From: JBAPRR01 sp049281195 | Lineage (GTDB): Bacteria; Actinomycetota; Acidimicrobiia; Acidimicrobiales; CAVXTF01 | Direction: 5' to 3' | DNA: 64,000 nucleotides | Assembly (NCBI GenBank): GCA_049281195.1 | Contig: JBAPRR010000428.1 | Span: forward strand, 22,441-86,440 | Shown here: piece by piece, positions 1 through 8,709 of the stretch | How positions within the stretch are numbered: the stretch's first letter is position 1 | How the letters are laid out: each line of letters begins with the position of its first letter | Notes under the pieces: generated by a model | Databases searched by the model: none | What the model saw: only the letters and a program-made list of their open reading frames with translations | Told to the model about the DNA's origin: nothing | Position numbers and translations under genes: made by a program

Positions 1-379
1 TTCGAGGAAGGTGCTTGCCGATCTGGACGACCTCGGCGTCCCTCGCATCCACTTCGGGGTGGGAACTGGGGAGTTGCTGCATCTGATGGGAAAGGCAGGG
101 GCCGAGGTCGTCGGCGTCGATTGGCGGGTGCCTCTGGACGAGGCAAAAAAGCGGGTCGGACCCCACAAGGCTCTCCAGGGCAATCTGGATCCCACTATCT
201 GCTTCGCCCCGTGGTCGGTTGTAGAGGACGCCACCCGGCAGGTACTCCGGCAAGGTGGCGGTCAGGGGCACGTGTTCAATCTTGGTCACGGCGTCCTCCC
301 CGACACCGATCCCGACGTGCTTCACCGGATCGTCGATCTCGTCCACGGTTGGCAACCGGACGCGGGCCAGAAGCACTAG
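1..379 (+). CDS. hemE: Uroporphyrinogen decarboxylase, C-terminal part (cut by window edge)
   Basis: The reading frame is open from the first bases, so the gene begins before the window and only about the last 125 residues are present. HemE removes the four acetate carboxyl groups of uroporphyrinogen III to give coproporphyrinogen III in the cytoplasm. The fragment shows the family C-terminal signatures: a GVDWR stretch, the GNLDP motif and the FNLGHGVLP motif near the end. It stops at a TAG 21 nt before hemH, and hemH and hemY follow, which is the usual late-haem gene order and supports the call. Confidence 0.93.
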   Translation, partial: SRKVLADLDDLGVPRIHFGVGTGELLHLMGKAGAEVVGVDWRVPLDEAKKRVGPHKALQGNLDPTICFAPWSVVEDATRQVLRQGGGQGHVFNLGHGVLPDTDPDVLHRIVDLVHGWQPDAGQKH

Positions 380-400
380 AACCGCGCCACGAGTCTTCCG

Positions 401-1513
401 ATGAGCGACACACAACCCCGTGACGACCGCCCGACCAGCGGCCCAGATCCAGTTGCTGCCCGTCCGTCCCCGCAGATCGACCCCTCCGAGCAGATCCGCC
501 CTTCTGGGCAGGTCGGCCAATCCGGGCAGATCGGGGTGGTGCTCATGGCGCACGGGACCCCACCGAGCCTCGAAGAGCTTGCCCCTTTCGTCACAGAGCT
601 ACGCAGGGGTCGTCCCCCTGAGCCTCAGCTCCTGGCCGAGCTCGAGCGTCGATACCTTGCCATCGGCGGGATCTCGCCACTCGCTGAACGCAGTCGCTGG
701 CACGCCGAGGCGCTCGCCGAGGCGCTCGAAGCCCGCGCTCCCGGTCGTTTCGTCGTCGAGCTGGGCTACAAGTACGCGGCCCCGAGAATCGAAGACGCGG
801 TCAAGGCGCTCGGCCGAAGAGGCGTGACCAAAGCCGTCGGGCTTGTTCTCGCACCGCACTACTCGGTGATGAGTATCGGCGACTATGCCAAGCGCGCTTC
901 AGATGCCGGGGCAATGCTTGACCCGCCGATCGAAGTGTCGACTGTGCATCAGTGGTATCTGGCGCCCGGGTTCGTCCCCCTGGTAGCGGAGCTCGTGAGA
1001 AAGGCGATAACCGAGCTTCCCGAAAACGAACGGTTCGCTGCAACGGCGGTTTTCACCGCCCACAGCCTTCCGGAGCGAATCCTCGATATCGGAGATCCCT
1101 ACCGGGATCAGCTACTCGAATCTGCTGCGGCGATCGCAGCCGCCGCAGACGTGGAACGTTTCATGGCTGCATGGCAATCCGCGGGTAGAAGCGCAGAAAA
1201 GTGGCTCGGTCCCGACGTGGTCGACGTCATCGCCGAACTTCCGGCTACGGGCACTACGGCGGTCGTGATCTGTCCGGTCGGATTCGTATCGGAGCACCTT
1301 GAGGTTCTCTTCGACCTCGACGTCGAGGCTCGCGCTGCTGCCGAGAGAGCCGGGATCCGCTACATGAGGACCGCTTCTTTGGACTACGACCCCCGCCTGT
1401 CAGAGGTGCTCGCAGGTGTCATTACCGACACTGCCAATGCACTGGAAGCCAAAGCACTGGAAACAGGATCCGCAGTGCAACCAGACACCAAGAATCAGCT
1501 CGCAGACAAGTGA
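401..1513 (+). CDS. hemH: Ferrochelatase (coproporphyrin/protoporphyrin type)
   Basis: This 370-residue protein inserts Fe2+ into a porphyrin. It has the family start GVVLMAHGTP, the catalytic His in TAHSLPER (H221) and the chelating Glu in GFVSEHLEVL (E301); the 80-residue spacing matches the His183/Glu264 pair of the B. subtilis enzyme. In Actinomycetota such enzymes usually act on coproporphyrin III (CpfC). No C-terminal cysteines for a [2Fe-2S] cluster are visible. About 45 extra N-terminal residues contain a six-residue repeat (QIDPSE, QIRPSG, QVGQSG, QIG) built on an 18-bp DNA repeat. A start nearer residue 46 is possible, because the ribosome-binding site before the chosen ATG is weak. 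The stop overlaps the hemY start by 4 nt (GTGA). Confidence 0.93.
   Translation: MSDTQPRDDRPTSGPDPVAARPSPQIDPSEQIRPSGQVGQSGQIGVVLMAHGTPPSLEELAPFVTELRRGRPPEPQLLAELERRYLAIGGISPLAERSRWHAEALAEALEARAPGRFVVELGYKYAAPRIEDAVKALGRRGVTKAVGLVLAPHYSVMSIGDYAKRASDAGAMLDPPIEVSTVHQWYLAPGFVPLVAELVRKAITELPENERFAATAVFTAHSLPERILDIGDPYRDQLLESAAAIAAAADVERFMAAWQSAGRSAEKWLGPDVVDVIAELPATGTTAVVICPVGFVSEHLEVLFDLDVEARAAAERAGIRYMRTASLDYDPRLSEVLAGVITDTANALEAKALETGSAVQPDTKNQLADK
473..535 (+). repeat. 18-bp degenerate tandem repeat in the hemH N-terminus
   Basis: Three and a half in-frame copies start at 473, 491, 509 and 527, each beginning CAG(A/G)TC. They encode Gln-rich hexapeptides that lie outside the conserved ferrochelatase domain. 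This is one of many short in-frame tandem duplications in the window. Confidence 0.7.
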
Positions 1514-3036
1514 GCGTGGCGCAGAAGAACCACAAGACCGTTGCTGTCATAGGCGCAGGAATATCCGGTTTGTCTGCCGCGTGGGAGCTTGCCAACTCTG
1601 CACCGGCAGGCACGCGCATCGTCGTCATCGAAGCCACGGATCGCGTCGGAGGACTGCTGCGGTCGATCGATGTCGACGGGCAGACTGTCGATGCGGGCGC
1701 CGATGCGTTTCTCGCCAGAAGGCCCGAGGCGATCGAGCTGTGCCAACAGATCGGGATAAGGGAATCCCTGGTTGCTCCTTCCGCCTCGTCGGCCTGCGTC
1801 TGGTCACGAGGAGCGTTGCGCCGGCTGCCGGACGGTCTGGTGCTCGGCGTGCCGACGAAACTCGGTCCTCTCGCTGAGTCGGGAATCCTTTCTACAAAGG
1901 GCCTCGGCAGAGCCGCGCTGGATCTCGTTCTTCCATCCACCGAGTGGTCAGACGCCGAGGATCACTCGGTCGGCGAACTCGTAGAGGGCCGGTTGGGTGA
2001 AGAGGTCAAGGATCTACTAACGGGACCACTGGTCGGCGGGATCAATGCCGGGCGCATCGATGAGCTGAGCGCGGAAGCGGTCTTTCCGGCTCTGGCCGAA
2101 GCCATACGAAAAGGCGGGAGTCTGATGCTCGCGCTACGTCCCGACTCCAAGCCGTCGACAGGACCGACTCCATCCACCGCGCCTCCTCCTGTATTCCTCG
2201 CGCCGGGCAAGGGTATGTGGAGCCTTCCCGATGATCTCCGCACGGCCCTGATTGCCCGAGGTGTCGAAATCTCCACCTCGGAGAAAGTCGAACGACTTAG
2301 CCGTACGACAAACCCCGACTCTCACGACCAAGTCAGTGCGTCTGACGACATGGACCCTGTGTCGAACGATCAAAGCAGTTTGTCGAGCACTCACCGCGGA
2401 GAACGAGGTGACACGTGGAAACTGACCACCACATCGAGGACGCTCGAGTGTGACGCGTTGATCATCTCGACTCCGGCGTCTGATGCTTCACGACTGATCA
2501 GTGAAGTCGAACCCGAGTTGGCGTCGACCTTGTCCGAGATCAAGACCGCATCCGTGGCCCTCGTCACCTTCCTGCTCGCACGCGAGTCACCATCTGCGTT
2601 GATGGAAGGAAGTGGCTTCCTAGTTCCTCAGCTCCATTCCGACCGGATGGTGACGGCGTGCACGTTCATGTCCCAAAAGTGGGCGCATTTGAATCGTGCC
2701 GGAATGACACTTATGCGAGCTTCGCTCGGAAGGTCCGGAGATGAGCGCATCATCCAAATGAGCGACCGACAAGTGGAGAATGCCGCTCAAAAGGAGTTGG
2801 AAAGCATGCTCGGCTCGATCGGGAAGGTCGTGGCGAGCGTCGTAAGCAGGTTCGACAGGTCCTTTCCGCAATACACGGTCGGCCACCTCGACAGAGTCGA
2901 CACGATCGAGGAATCCACTTCCAAGCTGCGTCCTCCGGTCGCATTGGCCGGATCGTCATATCGGGGAATCGGGGTTCCAGCCTGCATAGCAAGTGGACGT
3001 CGGGCCGCACGCCGAGTTTCGGAGGCGTTGGCGTGA
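1510..3036 (+). CDS. hemY: Protoporphyrinogen/coproporphyrinogen oxidase (FAD-dependent, HemY/CgoX type)
   Basis: This 508-residue flavoprotein carries an N-terminal dinucleotide-binding motif (GAGISGLSAAWE, about residues 15-26) followed by the FAD-ribose Glu region (VVIEATDRVGG). It also has the HemY/CgoX-type substrate-domain core (GPLVGGINAGRIDELS) and a C-terminal second FAD segment (GSSYRGIGVPACIASGRRAA). It oxidises a porphyrinogen to a porphyrin with O2; in Actinomycetota the physiological substrate is usually coproporphyrinogen III. The GTG start overlaps the hemH stop and its own stop overlaps the lnt start, so the three genes are translationally coupled. A hydrophilic stretch around residues 275-300 (NPDSHDQVSASDDMD...) looks like a lineage-specific insert. 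Confidence 0.93.
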   Translation: MSVAQKNHKTVAVIGAGISGLSAAWELANSAPAGTRIVVIEATDRVGGLLRSIDVDGQTVDAGADAFLARRPEAIELCQQIGIRESLVAPSASSACVWSRGALRRLPDGLVLGVPTKLGPLAESGILSTKGLGRAALDLVLPSTEWSDAEDHSVGELVEGRLGEEVKDLLTGPLVGGINAGRIDELSAEAVFPALAEAIRKGGSLMLALRPDSKPSTGPTPSTAPPPVFLAPGKGMWSLPDDLRTALIARGVEISTSEKVERLSRTTNPDSHDQVSASDDMDPVSNDQSSLSSTHRGERGDTWKLTTTSRTLECDALIISTPASDASRLISEVEPELASTLSEIKTASVALVTFLLARESPSALMEGSGFLVPQLHSDRMVTACTFMSQKWAHLNRAGMTLMRASLGRSGDERIIQMSDRQVENAAQKELESMLGSIGKVVASVVSRFDRSFPQYTVGHLDRVDTIEESTSKLRPPVALAGSSYRGIGVPACIASGRRAARRVSEALA

Positions 3037-4706
3037 GGGTCCGAAAACGAGTGGTCTCCTTTTCGCGCAACAGCCTCCCCGCCCTGGTTGGTGGCTTCGG
3101 GCTCGCTCTTTCGATCCCGCCGTGGGGATTCTGGATATTGGCGTTTCCCGGAGCGGCGCTGTTGTGGTGGAGGCTCGGCGGAGGACTCAACCCTGACGAG
3201 CCGCCGCGCCTTCGCTCCAGGTTGTGGCTCGGCTGGGTCGCCGGAATAGGGCTCTACGGACCGGGACTTTTCTGGGCAACTTCGTTCAATCTGTATGGCG
3301 GGATCATCATGATCCTCATCGAGTCGTTAGCGCTCGGCCTCGCATGTGCAGCCTGTGGAACGGGACGAGGAAGGCTCCTAGCTCTACCCGGGGCGATGAT
3401 CTTGGCCGAGTGGTTGCGCGAAATATGGCCGTTCGGCGGACTTCCATTGGGGGGAGTTGCTCTTGGCCAGGTGGCCGGACCCCTGGGGGTGGCGGCCCGT
3501 ATCGGCGGACCCCTGTTGCTTACCGGTCTTGTGTGGCTGGCCGGAGCGGGGCTCGGATCGCTCGTCATGGGCCTGATCGGGAACCGACGCAGTACCCGCC
3601 CAGGACCAAGCGGTACGGCATCGGGCAACACAGAGGACGCCTGCGCCATAGACGCCGACGGCATAAGCGGACGAATCGACACCGATACGCCTGCAACTGG
3701 ACACGATCGCAAGAAGTTGACCGCGGGAGTGATCGGCATCGCTGTGGTCGTCGTGATCTGCGCCTATGGGGTGGTTGCACCGAACGGAGGCCCGTCTCTG
3801 AAGACGCTGCACGTCGCTTCGGTGCAAGGCGGAGGAACCAGAGGCCTTCGAAAGGCTCAGGTCAATCCGCAGATCGTCTACGACGCGCAGTTGGAAGCGA
3901 CCGCGGAGCTGTCCGAACCGAAGTACTCATTCGGAAAGAAATACGGCGATGCACCCGACGACAATCTCGTCGTGTGGCCGGAGGACGTCGTGTCGCTCAA
4001 CGGTCCTCTCGTCGGGACGACGACCCAGGGCCAGCTGGCACAGATCGCTCGTAGCGTGGGTGCCAGCCTGCTCGTCGGGGTCACCTACACGGTCACTCCT
4101 TCGACATTCAGGAACGAAGTGGTGGCATTCGCTCCGTCTGGTTCGATCGTCGGAACCTACGAAAAGGTCCACCGCGTTCCGTTCGGTGAGTATGTGCCTT
4201 ACCGCGGCTTCTTCAAACATTTCGCCAACCTTTCCGGCGTTCCGCAAGATGCGATTCCGGGAACACGCCCGGGGTACATCCGGACACCAAGTGCACCGGT
4301 GGGTTTGATGGTCTCTTACGAGGTTTTCTTTGCGGATTCCGGACGATCCGCAACCCGCGCAGGAGCGGAGCTGCTGGTCGTCCCGACGAATACGTCTTCA
4401 TATTCGACGAGCCAGGTACCCACTCAGGAGGTGGCTGCAGCGCGTCTCCAGGCGATCGAGGAGGGCCGCGATCTCATTCAGACTGCACCCACCGGATACA
4501 GCGCGATCATCAACAACGACGGGCAGGTTCTACAACGGTCCGTTCTCGGTGCGCGACAGGTTCTCATCGCAAATGTCTCTCTCAGAGATGGCGCAACTAT
4601 CTACGAAAGAATCGGTGATCTGCCGATCTTGTTGCTAGCCCTTTTGTGCCTGATCCTCGGGTGGGCACTCGATCTGGCCAAGCGACGCCCGCGGGCTCAG
4701 TCGTAG
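3033..4706 (+). CDS. lnt: Apolipoprotein N-acyltransferase homologue with Ser at the catalytic Cys position
   Basis: This 557-residue protein has about six N-terminal membrane segments, one more at about 232-248, then a nitrilase-fold domain and a final C-terminal membrane helix. Lnt adds the third acyl chain to lipoproteins on the outer face of the inner membrane. Of the Glu-Lys-Cys triad, Glu (VVWPEDVV, E317) and Lys (YEKVHRVPFGEY, K378) are present. The Cys position reads VSYEVFF, that is S428, encoded by TCT at 4314-4316. The K-to-S spacing of 50 residues agrees with 52 in E. coli Lnt, so the alignment is secure. The protein may be a Ser nucleophile enzyme, inactive, or have a different role. 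A polar insert at about 185-225 separates the membrane region from the final pre-domain helix. The GTG start overlaps the hemY stop. Confidence 0.85.
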   Translation: MRVRKRVVSFSRNSLPALVGGFGLALSIPPWGFWILAFPGAALLWWRLGGGLNPDEPPRLRSRLWLGWVAGIGLYGPGLFWATSFNLYGGIIMILIESLALGLACAACGTGRGRLLALPGAMILAEWLREIWPFGGLPLGGVALGQVAGPLGVAARIGGPLLLTGLVWLAGAGLGSLVMGLIGNRRSTRPGPSGTASGNTEDACAIDADGISGRIDTDTPATGHDRKKLTAGVIGIAVVVVICAYGVVAPNGGPSLKTLHVASVQGGGTRGLRKAQVNPQIVYDAQLEATAELSEPKYSFGKKYGDAPDDNLVVWPEDVVSLNGPLVGTTTQGQLAQIARSVGASLLVGVTYTVTPSTFRNEVVAFAPSGSIVGTYEKVHRVPFGEYVPYRGFFKHFANLSGVPQDAIPGTRPGYIRTPSAPVGLMVSYEVFFADSGRSATRAGAELLVVPTNTSSYSTSQVPTQEVAAARLQAIEEGRDLIQTAPTGYSAIINNDGQVLQRSVLGARQVLIANVSLRDGATIYERIGDLPILLLALLCLILGWALDLAKRRPRAQS

Positions 4707-5188
4707 TAACCCGAGTGGATATAGATGCAGGGAACCCCTTCTGCACGAAACATGTCCCTGTTGCGGGGATCATCTTCGAACGAGAGCTGAAGGTCAAAGC
4801 CGTAGTCACGCAAGTCATGCACCGCACGTCTCTTGAAGGACGACACCTGTGCGTAATCCCCACGGTCGCGCATGACAAGAAGGTCCCAGCGCAGTCGGTA
4901 GTGGTGCAGCCACGCGAGAGTCTGAGGCATCACCCGAAACGGCCTACCGGTGAGAAGGACTATCCGCAGGGCGGGCTCGAGAAGTCCGAGCAGATGGGCC
5001 ACGTCCTCGACAAGAGGATCTTCGCCGCAAGCCTCGAAGAACGCGTTCCAATCCTGCCTTCCGGATTCGATGAAATGCTGGCGCCCGGCGGCATCGGACA
5101 GAACCCCGTCGATGTCGAAGACGACCGTGCGTCCCGGCTCGACGGGATCGGTGCGCCAGTGCCAGTTGGGGTGAATTTGATCGAACAT
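4697..5188 (-). CDS. HAD-family phosphatase, polynucleotide-kinase 3'-phosphatase-like
   Basis: About 163 residues from the ATG at 5188; the frame is open upstream to 5305, but those residues are Arg/Ser-rich and not conserved-looking. HAD motif I is VVFDIDGVLSDA, motif II is the LLTGRP segment, motif III Lys is in SSFKRRAV and motif IV is FEDDPRNRDMF. The spacing and the LVMRDRGD segment resemble the phosphatase half of T4-type polynucleotide kinase, so the substrate may be a nucleic-acid 3' end or a small phosphoester; this is inference. The gene is convergent with lnt and their 3' ends overlap by 10 nt. Confidence 0.75.
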   Translation of the reverse strand: MFDQIHPNWHWRTDPVEPGRTVVFDIDGVLSDAAGRQHFIESGRQDWNAFFEACGEDPLVEDVAHLLGLLEPALRIVLLTGRPFRVMPQTLAWLHHYRLRWDLLVMRDRGDYAQVSSFKRRAVHDLRDYGFDLQLSFEDDPRNRDMFRAEGVPCIYIHSGYYD

Positions 5189-5427
5189 ACCGCTACGGGA
5201 GTCCGACTCAGACCGGGCGATGACGCGATCCGATCCACCACGTCTCGAGTCTCCCGTCACATTCCGCAGCGTAGGTCGAGCAGACCGCAGCCGAGAGTGA
5301 GGCAATTGCCCGGACTATCAACCGACACTGTCGCTTTCGAGGCGACACCCATTCTGTTTTTGCATTCGGGCCTGATCACCTGTGTGGAAGCGGGTAAGGG
5401 GCTCGACAATGGCAGGATTGAGGGTGC

Positions 5428-8400
5428 ATGTCTGACCTGAGCCTCGCTGCCCGGGGGGTCGTTGGCATTTCGGGCACAGAAGAGCTCGAAGAGGTACTGC
5501 TGGTACCCGAAAGCCAGACCGATCCCCGAACGATCGAAGCAGAGATCGGGATAGGCCGCAGGGTGGTAGTTCTCGCCAATCTGGGCCTCGCTCCTGACGC
5601 CTCTCCGGTCTCATTACAAGCCGGGTCAGTCGTTGCCGATGCCCTCGACTCCTGGCAGGGGCCGGGAACGGTTGTTATCGCGGGGAACTTTCTGGATCTC
5701 CGGCGATGCCAGGACGCCGACAGCGGCGTTACTGCGCAACCCGATGCCGACGCTTCCACGACCAAACAGGCCCTCGACACTCACTCGCGACTCAGCAAGT
5801 CGCTTCGCGACTTCGCGTCAGGGCCTGAGAGGCGTCTGATCTGCCTGCCCGGGAGCACCGACTCAGCGATACAGACGGACCCGCAAGTGAGGGCGGCCAT
5901 CGAGAAGCTCGGCGCCAACGTCGCACCGGCAGTCGACCTCGTGTGCGAAACCACGGCAGGGGCGAAACGGGTGAGGGTGCTCCCCGGTCCTGTGTCGGGA
6001 GCAAAGGGTGATGATTTTGCGACTTCGCCGGAGCCCGAGCCCGAAGTCGGTTGGCAAGGCGGGATGGATCGCCTGGCGGACGCCTCGGCGCTCGAACGTC
6101 TGGTCAAGTCACGAACCGTCTACCGATGGCTGAGCGGTCACGCGTGGCTGTTCGCAATTCCGTTCCTGATTGTCCTCGTTCTGAGCCTGCCCGCGACGTC
6201 GTGGGTCTTCAGCCACGTGCTACCGACACATCCGGGGCCCGTTAAGGCCCTACACCGCGTGCGCGACACGCGCCTCGGCGCCAGGCTGCTGGTAGCTGTT
6301 CTGGTAGCGATCGTCGAGATCGCGGCGGCCGGCATAGTCCTGCTCTTCGTTGGCAGGAGACGCTGGTCACGCGTCGGTGGAGAACGCCTGGAGCGGGTGT
6401 TCGGGTTCGACGAATTCCATTCAGGGGCCACGGGCAACGACGAAGCTCGCGACACTGCGACAGCCCTTGTCTCTGCCGGATATGCCGGTGTCGTATCGGG
6501 CGCCACGCTTCAGGCGGAACTGACTCACTTGGGAACCGGGTTCTTCGCATGCCCCGGGACCGCCGGTGAGGTGGTCGAGGAGTATCCCGGCCGGATGGGC
6601 CTCCCTCCTGTTTTCCTCGCGCACCGACAGGTCGCCTGGGTGGAGCTCGAAACGGGAGCCGATCTTCACGCCCGACTCCTTTTGGCTCGATCCGACATCC
6701 CGGCGGCGACACTCCTCGAGCGCATCGCTGCACGGCATCATGCGGAACACGAGACAACCCCGGTCGTGGTCGCTGCCCACCCGAGCGGCGGATCGTGGCC
6801 ACCGGCCCCCGACCTCTCCTCGACCAGAAGGCGCTCGCGCAGAGCACGTCGACTTGCGTCAGTTTCCATTGCGATCGCCGGTCTGCTCGACCTCATCACT
6901 TCGGTAACCCCTCCACTTAGAAGTCACTTGCACCTGGTGAGGCAGGTACTTCCTCTTGGTGCGACCCAGGCCGCGGGTGCCCTGGTGGCACTTGCGGGGC
7001 TTGGCCTTCTTGCTCTGGCAAGAGGGGTCCGGCGCGGACAGCACAGGGCTTGGGCTATTTCCGTAGGAGTCCTCGCGAGCACCCTCGTGCTTCACATTGC
7101 ACGAGGAGCGGACATAACCGCATGGGTCGTCTCAGCGGTCGTTCTGGCCATACTTCTGGTGTTCCGCCAGGAGTTTCAAGGTGCTTCCGACCGTCCGTCC
7201 CTACGGTCGGCGATCATCGCTCTGGTCGGAGGAGTCGTAGGTATCACCATCGTCGCGACGATCGCGGCTCAAATTGCGATGCTTCTGCATCACGACCGTC
7301 GCGTGAGTTTCTGGACGACCGGCGAAGCCGTAGCGGAGCGCTTGGTGGGCGTTCAGACGATTGTGTTGCCGAAAGGCCTGAACGGCTTCCTTGCACCAAG
7401 CCTGGCCACGATCGGGGTGAGCCTCGCCGCCATAGCCCTGTGGCTGGCTACGCGGCCTGTCGTAGACAGACACACCACTGGGCGATCCGCAGAGGCCAGA
7501 GCGCGCGACATCGTCCGGCGCCACGGAGCCGGCACGCTCGACTATTTCGCCTTACGGAGCGACAAGAAGCGCTTCTTTCATCGCGACAGCGTGGTGGCTT
7601 ACGCCATCTACGGAGGTGTTTGCCTGGTCTCTCCTGACCCGATAGGTCCTCTGACTGAGCGGGCACAGACATGGGCCGCGTTCCGGAGATTCGCCGACAG
7701 TCGTGGATGGGTGCTCGCGATCATGGGTGCTTCGGAAGAGTGGCTGCCGATCTACAGGGCGACCGGCATGCACGAGATCTATATCGGCGATGAGGCGGTC
7801 GTAGACGTCCAGAAGTTCTCGCTCGCCGGGGGACACATGAAGGGACTCCGGCAGGCCGCGAACCGCATCGCCAAGTACGGCTACACGGCAACATTCCACG
7901 ATCCTGCGACCCTCGACCAGACAACCGGAGCAAAGCTCGCAACTCTGATGGCGCAGAGCCGCCGCGGCGAGATGGAGCGCGGTTTCTCCATGACGCTCGG
8001 CCGCATATTCGATCCCAGAGACGAGGGGCTCGTTCTGTGCGCGGTGTGGGCACCGGACGGGACTCCTGCGGCGATGTGCCAGTTCGTCCGGGCATCGGGA
8101 ATCGGCGGCTACTCACTGGACCTGATGAGGCGCGATCGCGGTGAGCACCCGAACGGCCTTGTCGACTTCGCACTCGTTTCGACGATTGAGTACCTGCGCG
8201 AGAAGGGAGCGCGCGGGCTCAGTCTCAACTTCGCCGCGATGCGCTCGATCCTCGATGGGGAACGCGGCGACGGCGTGGCCCAGCGAGTCGAACGCTGGGC
8301 ACTCAAGAAGATGTCCTCGTTTCTCCAGATCGAGACCCTTTGGCGCTTCAACTCGAAGTACGGACCGTCGTGGATTCCCCGCTATATCGTCTACGACACT

Positions 8401-8559
8401 CCGGAGCACCTGGTACCCGCAGTGCTTGCCATTCTTCGGGCCGAGTCGCTGTGGGAGGTGCCGGTCATCGGCAAGATGCTCGGCGCAGCGGAGCGCAGGA
8501 TTCACACCGATCCGGAGGACCCCGTCTCACAAAGGATCGGAACAGAAGATCTCGCGTAG
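5428..8559 (+). CDS. MprF-like membrane aminoacyl-lipid synthase fused to a decayed metallophosphoesterase domain
   Basis: This 1043-residue protein has three parts. Residues about 40-200 follow the pattern of a calcineurin-like phosphoesterase, but every metal motif is changed: ANLGLA (50-55) where SDLHL is expected, AGNFLD (85-90) for GDxxD, and PGSTDS (141-146) for GNHD. Residues about 230-670 hold several membrane helices with a soluble loop. Residues about 690-1020 are the DUF2156/MprF catalytic domain (RRHGAGTLDYFALRSDK..., GMHEIYIGDEAVVD, SLNFAAMRSI). MprF proteins transfer an amino acid, usually Lys, from tRNA to phosphatidylglycerol, reducing envelope charge. The ATG is preceded by GAGGGTGC. 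It appears monocistronic; a ligase gene follows after 150 bp. Confidence 0.82.
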   Translation: MSDLSLAARGVVGISGTEELEEVLLVPESQTDPRTIEAEIGIGRRVVVLANLGLAPDASPVSLQAGSVVADALDSWQGPGTVVIAGNFLDLRRCQDADSGVTAQPDADASTTKQALDTHSRLSKSLRDFASGPERRLICLPGSTDSAIQTDPQVRAAIEKLGANVAPAVDLVCETTAGAKRVRVLPGPVSGAKGDDFATSPEPEPEVGWQGGMDRLADASALERLVKSRTVYRWLSGHAWLFAIPFLIVLVLSLPATSWVFSHVLPTHPGPVKALHRVRDTRLGARLLVAVLVAIVEIAAAGIVLLFVGRRRWSRVGGERLERVFGFDEFHSGATGNDEARDTATALVSAGYAGVVSGATLQAELTHLGTGFFACPGTAGEVVEEYPGRMGLPPVFLAHRQVAWVELETGADLHARLLLARSDIPAATLLERIAARHHAEHETTPVVVAAHPSGGSWPPAPDLSSTRRRSRRARRLASVSIAIAGLLDLITSVTPPLRSHLHLVRQVLPLGATQAAGALVALAGLGLLALARGVRRGQHRAWAISVGVLASTLVLHIARGADITAWVVSAVVLAILLVFRQEFQGASDRPSLRSAIIALVGGVVGITIVATIAAQIAMLLHHDRRVSFWTTGEAVAERLVGVQTIVLPKGLNGFLAPSLATIGVSLAAIALWLATRPVVDRHTTGRSAEARARDIVRRHGAGTLDYFALRSDKKRFFHRDSVVAYAIYGGVCLVSPDPIGPLTERAQTWAAFRRFADSRGWVLAIMGASEEWLPIYRATGMHEIYIGDEAVVDVQKFSLAGGHMKGLRQAANRIAKYGYTATFHDPATLDQTTGAKLATLMAQSRRGEMERGFSMTLGRIFDPRDEGLVLCAVWAPDGTPAAMCQFVRASGIGGYSLDLMRRDRGEHPNGLVDFALVSTIEYLREKGARGLSLNFAAMRSILDGERGDGVAQRVERWALKKMSSFLQIETLWRFNSKYGPSWIPRYIVYDTPEHLVPAVLAILRAESLWEVPVIGKMLGAAERRIHTDPEDPVSQRIGTEDLA

Positions 8560-8709
8560 CGCGAGCCAGGTATGGCTACATGTTGCGCAAACTGGCGGCC
8601 GGCCACAAAGGTCCCCGCTTTCGGCCACGAGCACGCGAACCTCTCTATAGGCCCCCGCCTGTGGCCTGCGTTCGAATGAGAACCCTGACCATCCTGTTAT
8701 TTTTGAGCC

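Noticed and set aside
4646..5440. Plus-strand open frame opposite the HAD phosphatase
   Set aside because: The minus strand carries all four HAD motifs; the plus-strand frame has none.
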